Shown here: in pieces, positions 20,455-33,400 of the stretch
How positions within the stretch are numbered: position 1 is the stretch's first letter
Layout: each line of letters starts with the position of its first letter
NCBI GenBank assembly: GCA_950097015.1
Contig: CATNEN010000032.1
Span: forward strand, 1,364,001 to 1,428,000
DNA length: 64,000 nt
DNA from: Macrostomum hystrix
Taxonomy: Eukaryota; Platyhelminthes; Macrostomidae
Reading direction: 5' to 3'
Program-made: the position numbers and the translations under genes
Notes under the pieces: generated by a model
What the model was told of the DNA's origin: nothing
The model's database searches: none
What the model saw: only the letters and a program-made list of their open reading frames with translations

Positions 20455-22782
20455 TCATCGAGACGCAACGTCAGAGCTTCTAGTGCCGCGTGGCCTGTCA
20501 GATGAGGACTTCGATGAGGAGGAGGCCGAGGCAGCGGAACCGGACCGCAGATCGCACGTCCGCAGGCAGGAGGCGAGACGGCGGCAGTGACGCAGGCGCA
20601 CGAAGGCGGCTAGCAGGAGGCAGCCGTGCAGGTCGGTGAGCATGCGGGCGGCGATGTAGGCGGCGGAGGCCGGGTCGGCAGCTCCGGCCAGGATGAGGCA
20701 GCAGTAGGGGAGCCAGGCGGCGCCAAGCACTGCGGACACTCGGGCTGCGGTGAGGGCGGTGCGTCGCAATGTCCGGCGGGCGCGGCCAACCAGTCGGCTC
20801 CGCAACCGGCCGAGGCCGCCGCCGCCGCCGCGACCGGCAGTGGACGCCGGAGCTCGGCGAAGCGCTCGGGCCAGGCAGACGGCGACGCCGAGCAGGCAGG
20901 CAGCGTTGAAGGCGAGCGCCAGAGCCCAGGGTGCGAACACCAAGCCGATGCGGAGAGCAGCCGCCGCCGAAGTTGAAGCTTCGCCTGTTGAATTGCCAGA
21001 CGGTGCCGGCAGGCCGCAGGAATTGGCGCTGAACAGAGTCGGGCTGGCAGCAAAGTGGAGGCCGGCCGCGGCCGCCGCGGGCAGAGCCGGAAGGCCCCAG
21101 CCCATGATAGCGAAGCGGCCGTAGCGGCGCTGAGGAGCTGTAGGTCTGGCTAGCAGGTTGGCCAAGGTTCGCAGCAGGTCCAGGCCAAACAGGGCCGCCC
21201 AGGCGAATCCAGCGTGCAGGCAGTACAGGGCCAGCAGGCAGGTCCACGGCGAGCCGCTGAGCCGGCCGGTGGCGCCGCCGGCTGCCTCAGCCAGCGACAG
21301 CAGGCTGACGACTGCGAGGCAGGTCGCGTGCGAGATCAATAGGAGGCCGGAGCGGTTGCGGAGGCGACGCCGGGTTAGGTACAGGCCAGCCAGGAGCAAA
21401 GCCTGTGCGGTCCATATTAGTGTGACAAATTTTTAACAGTAAAAGACACAGAGTCTTGGGCTTACCCCAGGGGAGAAATAGCGTGGGTCTTTCTACTGTC
21501 CATGGATGTCGATCAAATAACAGATGGTAAATAGGGTTCGACCATAGACTATATAATTTACTAAAGGTGCAGAGTTTGCCTGCGTGTTTAGGGATCAGAG
21601 GAATGGGCAGAACTGGCTCGGGTCGACTGTAGACAAACTGAAAAGATCCTTGAAATCTTGAAACAAACACCGGAGAAAAAAACTCACCGACACAGCCGAA
21701 GCTGCCTGAACACCGATCGTTGTCAAGTCGACCCAGTCCGGCGTGTCTCCAGACGGAGCCTCAGCCGCGGCCTCGGTGATGTTGCCGCCGCCGCTACCGT
21801 TGGCGCTGCTAGACAGCGGAGGTGACGGAGACGCCAGCGGCTTGTCGGGTGAGGTCGGCAGGCGCTGCGGGTCCAGGTTGAAGTTAAACACCGAGTCCAG
21901 GAGGCTGGGCCCGGACCGGAAGGTCTTCAACGCTTCGCTGCCCTCCTCGTCTCGTTCGGTATGCTCAAACTCGGGTCTCCCACAGTCCGAGTCCATCCAG
22001 CTGTCCACATTCAGCCGACTATCGTCAGTCGCTCCGTCGGCGCAGGCGGAGTTCCTGAAGATACGGCAGCGGCTCTCCGAGAATACGTAGCTGGTTGGGC
22101 CGGCATGGCAGGCGGTGTGTGGATGAAGCAGACCGCGATAGCAGCGATGCACGAGCGGCTCCGGGATGCGGAAGGCCAGCTGGCAGTGGGCTGGGAGCTT
22201 GGCTCCGCTCAGCAGCAGCCTCATCAGCTGGCTGTTGAAGGACGCATCGACGACTTCGCCGGCGCGGGGCCTGCAACGCACCGTCACATTGGTGAGGAAG
22301 CGACTGCCGACGGTGTGGCGATGCTGGAGGTTGCAGCGAAGGCAGTGCTGGCTACGGTAGAGGACATTGTCCGGCCCCAGCACTGGCAGCGAGGACAGGT
22401 TGAGCTGGCGGATGCTGAAACCGAATGCCGGGAAGTTGGCCCAGCCTCTCGCACTCGACGATGTCGACCGGTTCGATTCCGACCGCGTCGGTGGGGCAGG
22501 CGGCCACGGCCAGAGCGGCTGGCCGGTGCAGGCGGCAGCAGGAGGTGAGCCGCCGCGAGGCGCCCGCCTCCTCGATCGGCACGCAGGTGAGGCGAGAGCG
22601 GGCAGCAGCAGCAGCAGCCTCGTCGTTGCAACAGTCGCCATAGGCCCGGCACTGTCTCGCCTCCGTGTAGCAGGGGACGGGCAGCTCAAGGCTGTTGCTG
22701 ATGTCGCGAAGGTCCTCGCCACGAAGCCATTCAATTGAATCAGCAGCTGCTGTCGTTGAAGTCTCTGTTGATGAGAGTAGAG

Positions 22783-22813
<31 letters not shown>

Positions 22814-22852
22814 CAGCAACATTGGGAATTGAATGCATTGTTGAGAAGGCAT
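20455..22852 (-). CDS. Family-B/methuselah-like 7TM receptor with Cys-rich ectodomain
   Basis: Model: 22852..22455, 22414..21688 and 21402..20455, giving 690 aa. A signal peptide with a 12-Leu core (CTG repeat) is followed by a somatomedin-B-like cluster (C61, C68, RAYGDCCND at 69-77). Next comes a CP and YRSQHCLRCN region typical of orphan methuselah-like receptors in spiralians, then a low-complexity Ser/Pro stalk with no visible GPS cleavage motif. The 7TM core: TM1 about 360-384 (crossing the phase-0 intron), TM2 394-414, TM3 428-452, TM4 471-491, TM5 525-551, TM6 589-614, TM7 623-645. C430 and C504 would form the TM3-ECL2 disulfide. The Ser-rich tail ends RSSDVASR. The ligand is unknown. 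The reading frame shifts within the ectodomain: I infer a 40-bp GT-AG mini-intron at 22415-22454, but a frameshift from error or decay is the alternative. Confidence 0.72.
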
Positions 22853-23380
22853 GCTCAAAAACTAGGCTGAAACAATGAAAATCGCATTCGCTCCCTATGC
22901 GCTGCTTCCATATCTTGGCAAGTCCATTTTTGCCATGCTAAGTTAATAAATATTTCGGGGGCGCAGTCAGCACACGCTGGCAGCCATTCAACCCCCGAGA
23001 TAAGCGCCTCTGAGAATGGAAAAGTGAACATTTAAGCAAAATTTGCACGCTGGCTGATAAACTCAGCTAGTTTTATGACGTCTTGACTGGCATGTACAGC
23101 CGTTACACAGCTGAGCTGCTTTACTGTGCAGTTATTTTGCCCGCACGTTGTGTTGAAGCTTCACTCCACACATGCGACACATCATTGCATAATCTAATGA
23201 GCTTCTGACCCCCAATTAAGATTGTGAATTTATAAGCGTAACAATCAACATAAACTTTAACAATATTACCACAAGGAAATGTCAAATCAGCCTCAGTTAC
23301 TATGGGGATCGCCAACCAACTGCCATGACGTGGCAGAAGTCAATCCATCTAAAGTGACAATCAGAATGGAAAGTCGAATT
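22853..23380. other. GPCR upstream region
   Basis: About 530 bp between the GPCR ATG and the next array. No distinct promoter motif and no gene seen. Confidence 0.3.
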
Positions 23381-24010
23381 CCCTCGATGACCTTAACGGA
23401 GACCAACCTACCTCCATGACCTTGATGGAAACCCTAACCTCCCTCCATGACCTTGGTGGAAGCCCAACCTCCCTCCATGACCTTGGTGGAAACTCTAACC
23501 CCTCTATGACCTTGATGGAAGCCCAACCTCCCGCCGTGACCTTGGTGGAAACCCAACCTCCCTCCGTGACCTTGGTGGAAACCCTAACCTCCCTCCATGA
23601 CCTTGGTGGAAACCCTAACCCCCTCTATGACCTTGATGGAAGCCCAACCTCCCTCCGTGACCTTGGTGGAAACCCTAACCCCTTCTATGACCTTGATGGA
23701 AGCCCAACCTCCCTCCGTGACCTTGGTGGAAACCTTAACCTCCCTCCGTGACCTTGGTGGAAACCCTAACGCCCTCTATGACCTTGATGGAAGCCCAACC
23801 TCCCTCCGTGACCTTGGTGGAAACCTTAACCTCCCTCAGTGACCTTGGTGGAAACCCTAACCTCCCTCCGTGACATTGGTGGAAACCTTAACCTCCCTCC
23901 GTGACCTTGGTGGAAACCCTAACCTCCCTACGTGACCTTGGTGGAAACCCTAACCTCCCTCCGTGACCTTAATGGTAGCCCAACCTCTCTCTTTGAGCTT
24001 GGTGGAAGGC
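23381..24010. repeat. 27-28 bp minisatellite upstream of the GPCR
   Basis: About 23 units containing gaccttggtggaaaccctaa and cctccctccgt, in the same orientation and family as 19.82-20.41 kb, with additional aaaccctaac variants. Confidence 0.95.
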
Positions 24011-25390
24011 CTTAAAGCTCTCTCGCAGTCAACAATGGAACCAAATGTGCACGGCTCACACAGGTGATTTTGAGTAGCGAACTATTATAGGCAAACCGTT
24101 GTAGCAAAGTATTACCAAACAGAAAGGAAAATAATTAAAACATAATAAAAGTCAATTCAGCAAAGGAAGTCTAATTATCTAACTCATATTTATGGAGCTT
24201 TTCATACTGTGTGTTTTGCTGCTTGCTTGCTTTGTTTTGTGCAAAAGAAGTTTTGCAGCTTAAATTAGCAAACGCAGGCATATATAAATATATATAAATA
24301 TATGTGGCTAATAGTTTGTTTAAAATTGTAATAATTTAATATTAATTTGCTTTTGTAGCCGGAGGAGTTTAATAATAAATGTTTCATGACAGACAGAGCA
24401 CAGAAAAACACCGCCTGTTAGCGACTGCTCAGCATTTGAGACTGAGGAAAAGCAACACAGAAGCGGATTACTCGCAGTGAGACCGAGGCGGGAGAAAACG
24501 CATGTAATCTAATTGTGCCACAATTAGAATAGGAGTTATTAATATTTTTACGATCTGCTAATAAAATAGACAGCCATCCCGGTTTCGAATCTGATAGAGA
24601 TGTGTTACATACACAGCTAGTTAAATCCAGTTGCATATGAGCACATCATTGTGGGGGCAGGGGCGGGAACAGACAAAAGCGAATTAATTATTCATTTATG
24701 CTGCTTACGCTAGTGCAAACAAAGCTGTGTGTAAATTTGTAATAGTAAGAATAATAACTATAGTCATTACTAACAGGTTAAGCGCTAAAACAAGCACGAC
24801 AACAATGTCCTTCACAATTAGCTAAGCTTGCTCATTAGTACACAGTCTATAGGAACTATTTATAGTAATAATAAAAATATTAAGAATAGTAGTAGCAATA
24901 GAAGCAATGTTATTGAATCAGGCGACAAAAAGAGCATAATTCAGAGCTGAAAAATTCCATGAAACGGCTACAATTTTAAATATTGATTGGTTCTAGGAAA
25001 CAAAAGCACTATAAAATCAGCATTCGATGGCAAACAAGCAAGCAGACAATACCTCTTTTGCTTTTCTTTTTTTCGCAGATCGAAAACAACTTCGTACAAA
25101 AAAAGAAACGAAAACAATGGCGGGCAAACGATTGCGACGAGCGAGAACAGTTCTAGAAAACAAAAACCGATTTTCTGGTTCCGTTCCGGCGAAAATAAGC
25201 GAAGGAGACGCTCTCGTACTACTCTCATATACTACTGCTCATTTTTTCTACCTTCTTTCATTGTTAGTTTAAACACAGAAATTATTAACTGAAAGCAGAA
25301 ATTTGTTTTTTAATGAAACAATTCGGGAGACACAAAAGCAGTAAATTATTCTACAACTCGACGGGTAAAAACGCGTTGGATTACCACAAA
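24011..25390. other. AT-rich intergenic DNA
   Basis: Low-GC sequence with short open frames on both strands that lack any protein signature. No gene is supported. Confidence 0.5.
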
Positions 25391-26130
25391 TTCCACGAAA
25401 CTTAAGGATTATCGCTCATTCCAAGAAACTATAGGATTAATGCTAATTCCAAGAAACTATAGGATTAACACTAACTCCAAGAAACTATAGGAATAACGCT
25501 AATTCCAAGAAACTATAGGATTAACACAAATTCCAAGAAACTATAGGATTAACGCTAATTCCAAGAAACTATAGGATTAACACAAATTCCAAGAAACTAT
25601 AGGATTAACACAAATTCCAAGAAACTATAGGATTAACGCTAATTCCAAGAAACTATAGGATTAACACAAATTCCAAGAAACTATGGGATTAACGCTAATT
25701 CCAAGAAACTATAGGATTAACACAAATTCCAAGAAACTATAGGATTAACACAAATTCCAAGAAACTATAGGATTAACGCTAATTCCAAGAAACTTAAGGA
25801 TTAACGCTAATTCCAAGAAACTATAGGATTAACACAAATTCCAAGAAACTATGGGATTAACGCTAATTCCAAGAAACTTAAGGATTAACGCTAATTCGAA
25901 GAAACAATAGGATTAACGCTCATCCTAAGAAACTATAGGATGAACGTTAATCACGAATCTAGGATTAACGCTAATTCCAAGAAACTATGGGATTAACGCT
26001 AATTCCAAGAAACTTAAGGATTAACGCTAATTCGAAGAAACAATAGGATTAACGCTCATCCTAAGAAACTATAGGATGAACGTTAATCACGAATCTAGGA
26101 TTAACGCTAATTCCAAGAAACTAGGATTCA
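25391..26130. repeat. 28-bp AT-rich minisatellite with a duplicated block
   Basis: About 26 units containing aattccaagaaactatagga. A block with aatcacgaatctagg is present twice (about 25860-25975 and 25995-26110). Confidence 0.93.
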
Positions 26131-26725
26131 TTGAATTCCAATAAACAAAGAAAATCTTGCATTAGTCAAATGAAACTACTTTTGTTGCTTTATTGATTCT
26201 TGACACCACATTGTACAAGCCTAGCTTCCATCTCTATTTTGTTAACTTAAATAATCCTCCTGTAGAAACTTTAGATTAGAAAAAATGTTTTTGGATAAGC
26301 TCGCAAAAGAAAAAAGCACAACATTTCATTTCACACGGGAAAAGAACAGAAAAGCGGCTTTCGTAGTAATAATAATAACAATAATATATTATATTACTAT
26401 TGCAATGAAGAGAATGGCGAGTCAGGATATGGCAGACGAAAAAAATGAGGATAAATTAGGGAAGCGACTATCAAGGGAAGTTAGGCGAATAGAGAGGGAG
26501 AGCGCGCTTGCAAGTAAAACTAGCGAAAATCGGTACAAAATAAAGTGCAGTATTATATAGATAATAAAGTTGCATAGCATATTAATAATAAGTTTCTCAG
26601 CCGCAGTCCAAAGCGAGTGGTAGAACTGTGTGACAGGGAGTGGGTGAAGCGGGTGGCCGCATGATGAAATTAGTCTAAAAGTGCAAACACAAATGATTCA
26701 ATAGAAGGCCAGTAAAAGAATAGTA
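26131..26725. other. Intergenic spacer downstream of beta-spectrin
   Basis: AT-rich. A 91-codon frame at 26285-26560 (+) has no recognisable features and is not called. Confidence 0.4.
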
Positions 26726-26731
26726 TTTATT
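26726..26731 (-). other. Poly(A) signal AATAAA of beta-spectrin
   Basis: TTTATT on +, 46 nt downstream of the spectrin stop codon on the minus strand, implying a very short 3' UTR. Confidence 0.6.
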
Positions 26732-26777
26732 TATCCTGTTCAGCCAATCGGGTTAGTTGTCCAGTCGCAGTTTCCAT

Positions 26778-27369
26778 TCACTTCTTCCTGCCCAGGGTGA
26801 AGAACCGCTTCTTGCCGGCCGACTCGGCACCGCTGGCGCCTCCAGCCGAGGCTCCCGAAGGCCCGGCCTGGCCAGAAGGCAGGGTGGCGGCCCGGGCGGC
26901 GGTGGTTGGGGTGGCTCCGGCGGCTGCGTTGATCCTGGTGACCCAGTCGGTCATCTCGGCCTCGCTGCGGGCCTGGAACAGGTATTCGGCGCCGTTGGCC
27001 ATCTTCAGGCGGAACACGTACGGCCGTTTGTTATAGTCTGGCGCCGGGGCGCTGATGGCGCCATTCAGATCCAGCGGCGCCTCGTGATGGAAGGTGTCCT
27101 GCGGCCGCTCCTTTGAATGGCGCTGATCCTTGTAGAACTTCAACTGGCCGGCCTCCAGCACAACGTGACTGCGCGATTGGGGGGCGGCGCGATTAGGATT
27201 CAGTTTTTGTTTGTTTCCCACAAAAAGCGGCACTTTAATCTCAATCTTGAGTCCGATATTTTCCCAACTCACAGGTGCTGCCAGCTGCGGTGCTGAGCCT
27301 TCCTGCCAGACTGATCCCATTCGTGCTTTCGCGACAGAGGGCCGTCCATCTTGGCTGACGTGATTGGTG

Positions 27370-27401
<32 letters not shown>

Positions 27402-30400
27402 GAGGTTAACGGCTTGGCTGCCGCTGACGCCTGAGACGGCTGCGAGGAAGTCGGAGCGGCCTGGGCTGCGGTCAGCTGTGTGGGGCTGGCGGGCTTCTTT
27501 GGCGGCTTGGGGCTGGGCGGTGGCTGCGGCACCTGGGAGGCGACAGCCTCGGCCCGCCGGCGCGACTTCTCCTCAGCCTTGGCAGCCCTGGCGTCCTCTG
27601 ATTGGTCCTGCTCGCGCAGCTCGAATGTTGTCTGACGCTGCAGGGCCTGGAATCGCTCCTCCTGCGACTGGGCAGCCTTCTCGAATGCCTCGTGCTGCCT
27701 GATCAGTGCCATGGTCTCTTCCAGGCTGTCGCCAACGTGGCGGCTATTCAGGTGCGGCTCCTGGGCCAGCAGCCAGCCTTCGGCAACTGCGGCGTCGCGA
27801 GCGAATTGGTAGACCTGGGCGGGGACGGATAGGATGCCAGTATATATAGTGAGAAACGAACTTCCATACAGATCAATCAGGGAATCGAAAGGCTCAGACT
27901 AATGGGGACCAATCAGGAAATCGATAGGCTCAGACTAATGGGGACCAATCAGGAAATCGATAGGCTCAGACTAATGGGGACCAATCAGGAAATCGATAGG
28001 CTTAGACTATTGGGGACCAATCAGGAAATCGATAGGCTCAGACTAATGGGGACCAATCAGGAAATCGATAGGCTTAGACTAATGGGGACCAATCAGGAAA
28101 TCGATAGGCTTAGACTAATGGGGACCAATCAGAGAATCGATAGGCTCAGACTAATGGGGACCAATCAGGAAATCGATAGGCTCAGACTAATGGGGACCAA
28201 TCAGAGAATCGATAGGCTCAGACTAATGAGCACCAATCAGGGAATCGATAGGCTCAGACTAATGGCGACCAATCGGGGAATCGATAGGCTCAGACTAATG
28301 AGAACCAATCAGGGAATCGATAGGCTCAGACTAATGGGGACCAATCAGAGAATCGATAGGCTCAGACTACTGGGGATTAGAAATGATTGATGCACTGTAC
28401 TTCAATCAGAGGAACTTATAAGCTAATGATAATAGGCTCACCTCGAGCATAAGCTGCAGCTGATCCCATTTCTCATCCCAGGCGTCGTTCATATCGAACC
28501 GCCGGCCAACCAGCTCCCTGAGCTTGTCCTGCACAATGGCCAGCTTGGGATGCCGGCGCTGGATTAAAGACTTGCCCAGATTGCCGGCGATGGTGAAATT
28601 CTCATCCCTGGCGTCCATCTCGGCCTTCAGGTTCTTGTGCGAGTTCATCAATAATTCAACACCGGAGACGTCGCGCGGCCTCTCCTGGCCGGCCATCTCA
28701 GCGCCGATGCCGTCCATCCACATGAGCAGGTCGCGGATCATGTTCAGGAAGCGATGGAATTCGCCATTGTCGGCTAGGTCGGCCTTGCGCTTCTGGCAGT
28801 GCAGAGTCAGCCTATTCCAGGCGTCGATGACTTCGTCGCGCTTGTCGCGAATCAGCTGCTCCTTGTCGCCGCTATAGGCCGGCAGGAGATCGTCGGCGTC
28901 GCGTTCAACGCCGTGCACGGCAGCCTCCAGAGTTTTGAGATCGTGCTCAAATGTGGCGTGCTTTCTAGTGTAAGCGTCCGCCGATTTGGCGTCCTTGCCA
29001 ACGTCATCGGGTATGGAGAGCTCCTTCTCTTCGATGCGATCCAGAACGTCGTGACAGTCGCTAAGGAAGCGATGGAAGGCGTGGGCGGCAGTGAGCAGCT
29101 GGGTGCGGGTGTCCATGAGCTCCAGCAGGTCGGCCCAGGCTTCGTTGACGCGATCCTTCCATTCCGCGATCTCAGCGGAGCTGCGATGGCCCTGATCGAT
29201 CAGGCTGTCAACAAACTGGTTGGCGGCAGCCACCTGGGGAAGGAGTCAGTCAGTTGGCGCTTGGGATTAGGGATCTAATGCACAGGTCGGCCCTACTTAT
29301 TTACTCGTATCTCGCGAGCTAAGTGATAAGACAGGGAGAGATAAGACATAGGAGAGATAAGACAGTGGAGAGATGAGACATGGAAGAGATGAGACATGAC
29401 AGAGATGAGACATGACAGAGATGAGACATAACAGAGATGAAACACGGGAGATATGACAGCTTGGAAAGAGGCAAAGATAAGACAGAGATACGACGCAGAG
29501 ATGACAGTAGTGGGATGAGATACTGAGAGGTGAGACAAGGCCTAGAAGACCTTTTTCTGAAGCATGATTTTTTGGACCCCGGAGCTGAAATTTTTCACTC
29601 ACCCTCTCAGTGCCGATAGCCTCCGTCTCCTTGGCGAACTCCCTGAATCTCTCGCGCAGCAGTACGCAATGATCGAAGTCCTTGCCAAGATCGTTGCTCT
29701 GAGCGACGATGGTGCGCTCCTGAATCCAGGCCTCCAGATCCAGGATCTCTCGCTGCAGCTGGTACAGTTTGAGCTGCTCCTGTAGCCAGGCGCGCTTCTC
29801 GGCGCACAGCTCCTTGAGGGTGGCGTAGAGGCGGTCCAGCCTGTTCTGGGCCTGAGCGATGCGCTCGGACTCCGGGTGCTCGGATTCGATGAGGGCGCGG
29901 GCCCGGCTGCCTAGGTCGCGGATCTCGTCGGCGTAGGACTCGACGGCGCGTTCCACCTGTGGTAAAAGTGCAAATTTAGGTCTTGCATTGGCATTGATAA
30001 GATTGGTAGCTTAGTAGATTCTATTGGTAGGTTGGTAGATAAGATTAGTAGGTTGGTAGATTCGATTGGAAAGTTAGTAAATTAGATTGGTAGCTGGTAG
30101 GTAAGGTAGATAAGATTGGTAAGCTGGTATAGAGAAAAGAAAAGAAGGTCAGCAGGCATATTAATGGGAATTTAACGCTCACCTGCTCGTGCTTCTTCAT
30201 GGCATTATTAGCCGCCTGCTCATCCCTGGCCCTGGTCTCCTCCGGCATCAGGTAGAGCTCCTGCTCGCCCATCCAGGTCTCGGCCTCGCGGGCGTCCTCC
30301 AGCCACTGCTGATCCGACTCGCTTTCCTCCAGGCGGTGCTCTCGCTCTTTCAACGCCTCCTCTAGCTGGCGCCACAGATCCAGCAGGTCGTCGATGCCAC

Positions 30401-33400
30401 GCTGGTACTGCTCCGCCTGAGGGACGCCCTGCGCGATGAGCTCCTTGGCCTGGGCCACGGTGTCCTCCATGCGAGGCTGGTGGTTGTCGACTTCAGCTGA
30501 CAGCACCTGGGAACAATTGGTTGGGGTGAGTTTAGCCGTGTAGTTTGAATGTAGTTGGGCCTACTGGATTTTCCTACTCTACTTTTCATAGATGTTTTCG
30601 TCAACTAATACTTCCGTGTTTTACTAAAGTAGTATTTTTGGTCTTTAGTCATAATTTGCATTTATTCCTACCGTTCAAAACTCTCTTATCACTTTTTTTT
30701 CTAAGCTCTCGCCTTCTTTATACACTCTTTCTACCCCTCTCCTACCACTGTTTCTACCCCTCTCCTACCACTGTTTCTACCCCTCTCCTACCACTCTTTC
30801 TACCCCTCTCCTACCACTCTTTCTACCCTTCTCCTACCACTCTTTCTACCCTCTCCTACCACTGTTTCTACCCCCCTCCTTCCACTCTTTCTACCCTTCT
30901 CCTACCACTGTTTCTACCCCTCTCCTTCCACTCTTTCTACCCCTCTCCTACCACTGTTTCTACCCCTCTCCTACCACTGTTTCTACCCCTCTCCTACCAC
31001 TCTTTCTACCCTTCTCCTACCACTGTTTCTACCCCTCTCCTACCACTCTTTCTACCCCTCTCCTACTACTCTTTCCACCCCTCTCCAAGCTACCCTTTCT
31101 ACTCTTCTGCTACCACTCTTTCTACCCCTCTTTCTACCCCCTACCCTTCTGCTTTTACTTTCTTCTTCTTCATATTCTACGATTTCCAACCTTCGATTCT
31201 GAGCCTCTAAAGAAGCAAGTAAATGAACTCACCTTGTGCCTACGCTGTAGCTGGTTAGCGGACAGCAGCGAACTGCCAACATCCGGCGACCTAGCCAAGG
31301 CCAGCTTCTCCTCCGCCCACATCTTCTCGTCTTCGATGTCGCGGAAGAGCTGCTGAATGCGTTTGCGCCGGACCAGTTCGTCCTTCTTCTTGCTCATCGG
31401 ATCGCGCAGTTTAACAAAAGTCTGCTGCAGAGACAGGTGGGTCTTCTCGAACACCTCCTCCTTATCCGGGTGCTGCTCCTTCAGCTTCTCCTTGTGCTCG
31501 GTCAGGTCCTCCAGCTGCCGTTGACGCTCCTGCATCTCGCGCTCCTGATCTTCAATGCCCTTCAGACAGATGTCAACGTCAGTTAGCGTGACAACTTCCT
31601 CTTCGTCCACGACCATCTGGCTGATGAGCTTCTCCATCCAGACGTTGACATCCTGGGCCGTGTTGTTGAAGATGGTCTCACGATTAGCTTCGAGCAGTTT
31701 CTCGCTCTTCTGCTTCACTAGCTCCTCGAGTTCGGCCCATTTGGCGGCCAGCTCCGAGACTTCAGTCTGGACAGGCTCGGTGAATTCGGGCTGGTCGGCA
31801 ATCAGCTGCTCGGCGGTTCGGCGCACGGACTCCAGGCGCTCCTTGTTGGCTTCGATTTCACGCTCGAAAGTCTTGTGCCGATTGTACCGGCTAGTAATGT
31901 TCTTAGAGTCCTTAAAGCTCTCGTCCTCGGCTACTAGGCGGCGATCTTCGATCCATTCGGCCAGGTCGTCCATCTCCTGGCGCAGCTGCTGCAGGCGGAG
32001 GAGGGCGCGCAGCTGGGCAAGGCGCTCCTCGGCGCGCTCCACATTCGAGTTGCGACGCCGCTTGATGGAGTCAACCTTCTGCTGGATCTTCTCCTTGGCG
32101 AAGTGCTCCTCTTCGGACAGGAGGCGCTGGCCATTGTCATCCAAAGTGGCCAGCTTATCGTCGTTAGCCTTCATTGAGGTGATGAAATTCTCGCACTGCT
32201 TAATTAGCATCTCGGCGTGCTCCACCTGAATGGGTTTCATTTAAACGACTGTGTTAGGAGTGAGGCACATTGGAAGATGAGATAACTGAGACTAAATATC
32301 GCTACTGTAAGTAGAGTAGGTCGGATTTTACTTAGTTTCGAACAGGAAAAGCTTTTTGTTTTTCTTTGCAGCGAGCACAGCTCACTAACTGTTATATAGA
32401 TACACAAAAAATCTCTACACTATCTGATCCCTATCTCATCTCCCACTATCCCATTGTTTCCCTGTCTCATCTCCCCTGTCCCATTGTTTCCCTGTCTCAT
32501 CTCCCCTGTCCCATTGTTTCCCTGTCTCATCTCCCCAGTCCCATTGCTTCCAGCTGTCTCATCTCCCCTGTCCCATTGTTTCCCTGTCTCATCTCTCCTA
32601 CCCGATTGTTTCCAGCTGACTCCCTAACGCCTAACGGCTGTGGTCGGCAATGTCTATGGCAAAGCCCCAACGGCACAAGACGGGGGGGGGGGTAAAACTG
32701 ACCGAGGTTGGCGTCTCCTGCTTGGACAGGAAGTTCTCCTGGGAGCTGAGCAGGACATCGCATTGGACAGCGTCGCGCATGAAGATCTGCAGGCTGAGGC
32801 TCTGGGACAGCTGGGTGTGCTTCACGTCCCACATGTGCTGCAGAGCATTCCAGTCCTCCTCCAGAGCATTGAGGCGCTGGCTGAGGAACATGTACTGAGC
32901 ATCAGTCTGGCCCTCTGTCACGCGCCTGCCATAGCTCATGAGGCTAGTGAATTCCTCTTCGTAGCCCTTGATCTCTTGCTTGAGATTCTGGTGCTGGGTT
33001 AGCAGCTTCTCAGCTTCGGCTAGGTCCTTGGCAATGTCCTCTGTGGCCACAGTGGTCTGGGTATTGCTCAACCAGATCTATCAGAATGATATTGGGGCAA
33101 CATACTACTGCTCAGTAGGCGAAACAGTTACAAAGAAAACAGGAATGTGATTGGTTTAGTATAAACACAGACTAGTTGAGCTATCCGGCGAGCGAGAGAC
33201 ACAAGAATATGCGGCATAAAATGTGTTATTTGCGTCACAGAGTGCGACTGCGCACTTTGCTCTCGGAGCTCATTCAGCAAAACTGTAAATAATTCAGTAC
33301 AGAGTCTAATGCATCGAAGTATTTTTTCGGATTTAGAGGAAAGCGCCCTGGTCATAAATAATGCACTTGCTAATCTGATTCGGTTGGCTCAGAGCAGACT

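Noticed and set aside
20498-21436. Other long frames over the GPCR last exon on both strands
   Set aside because: Shadows of a GC-rich exon; only the frame with seven hydrophobic segments and receptor motifs is kept.
26285-26560. 91-codon plus-strand frame
   Set aside because: Low-complexity, AT-rich, Lys-rich sequence without features; intergenic.
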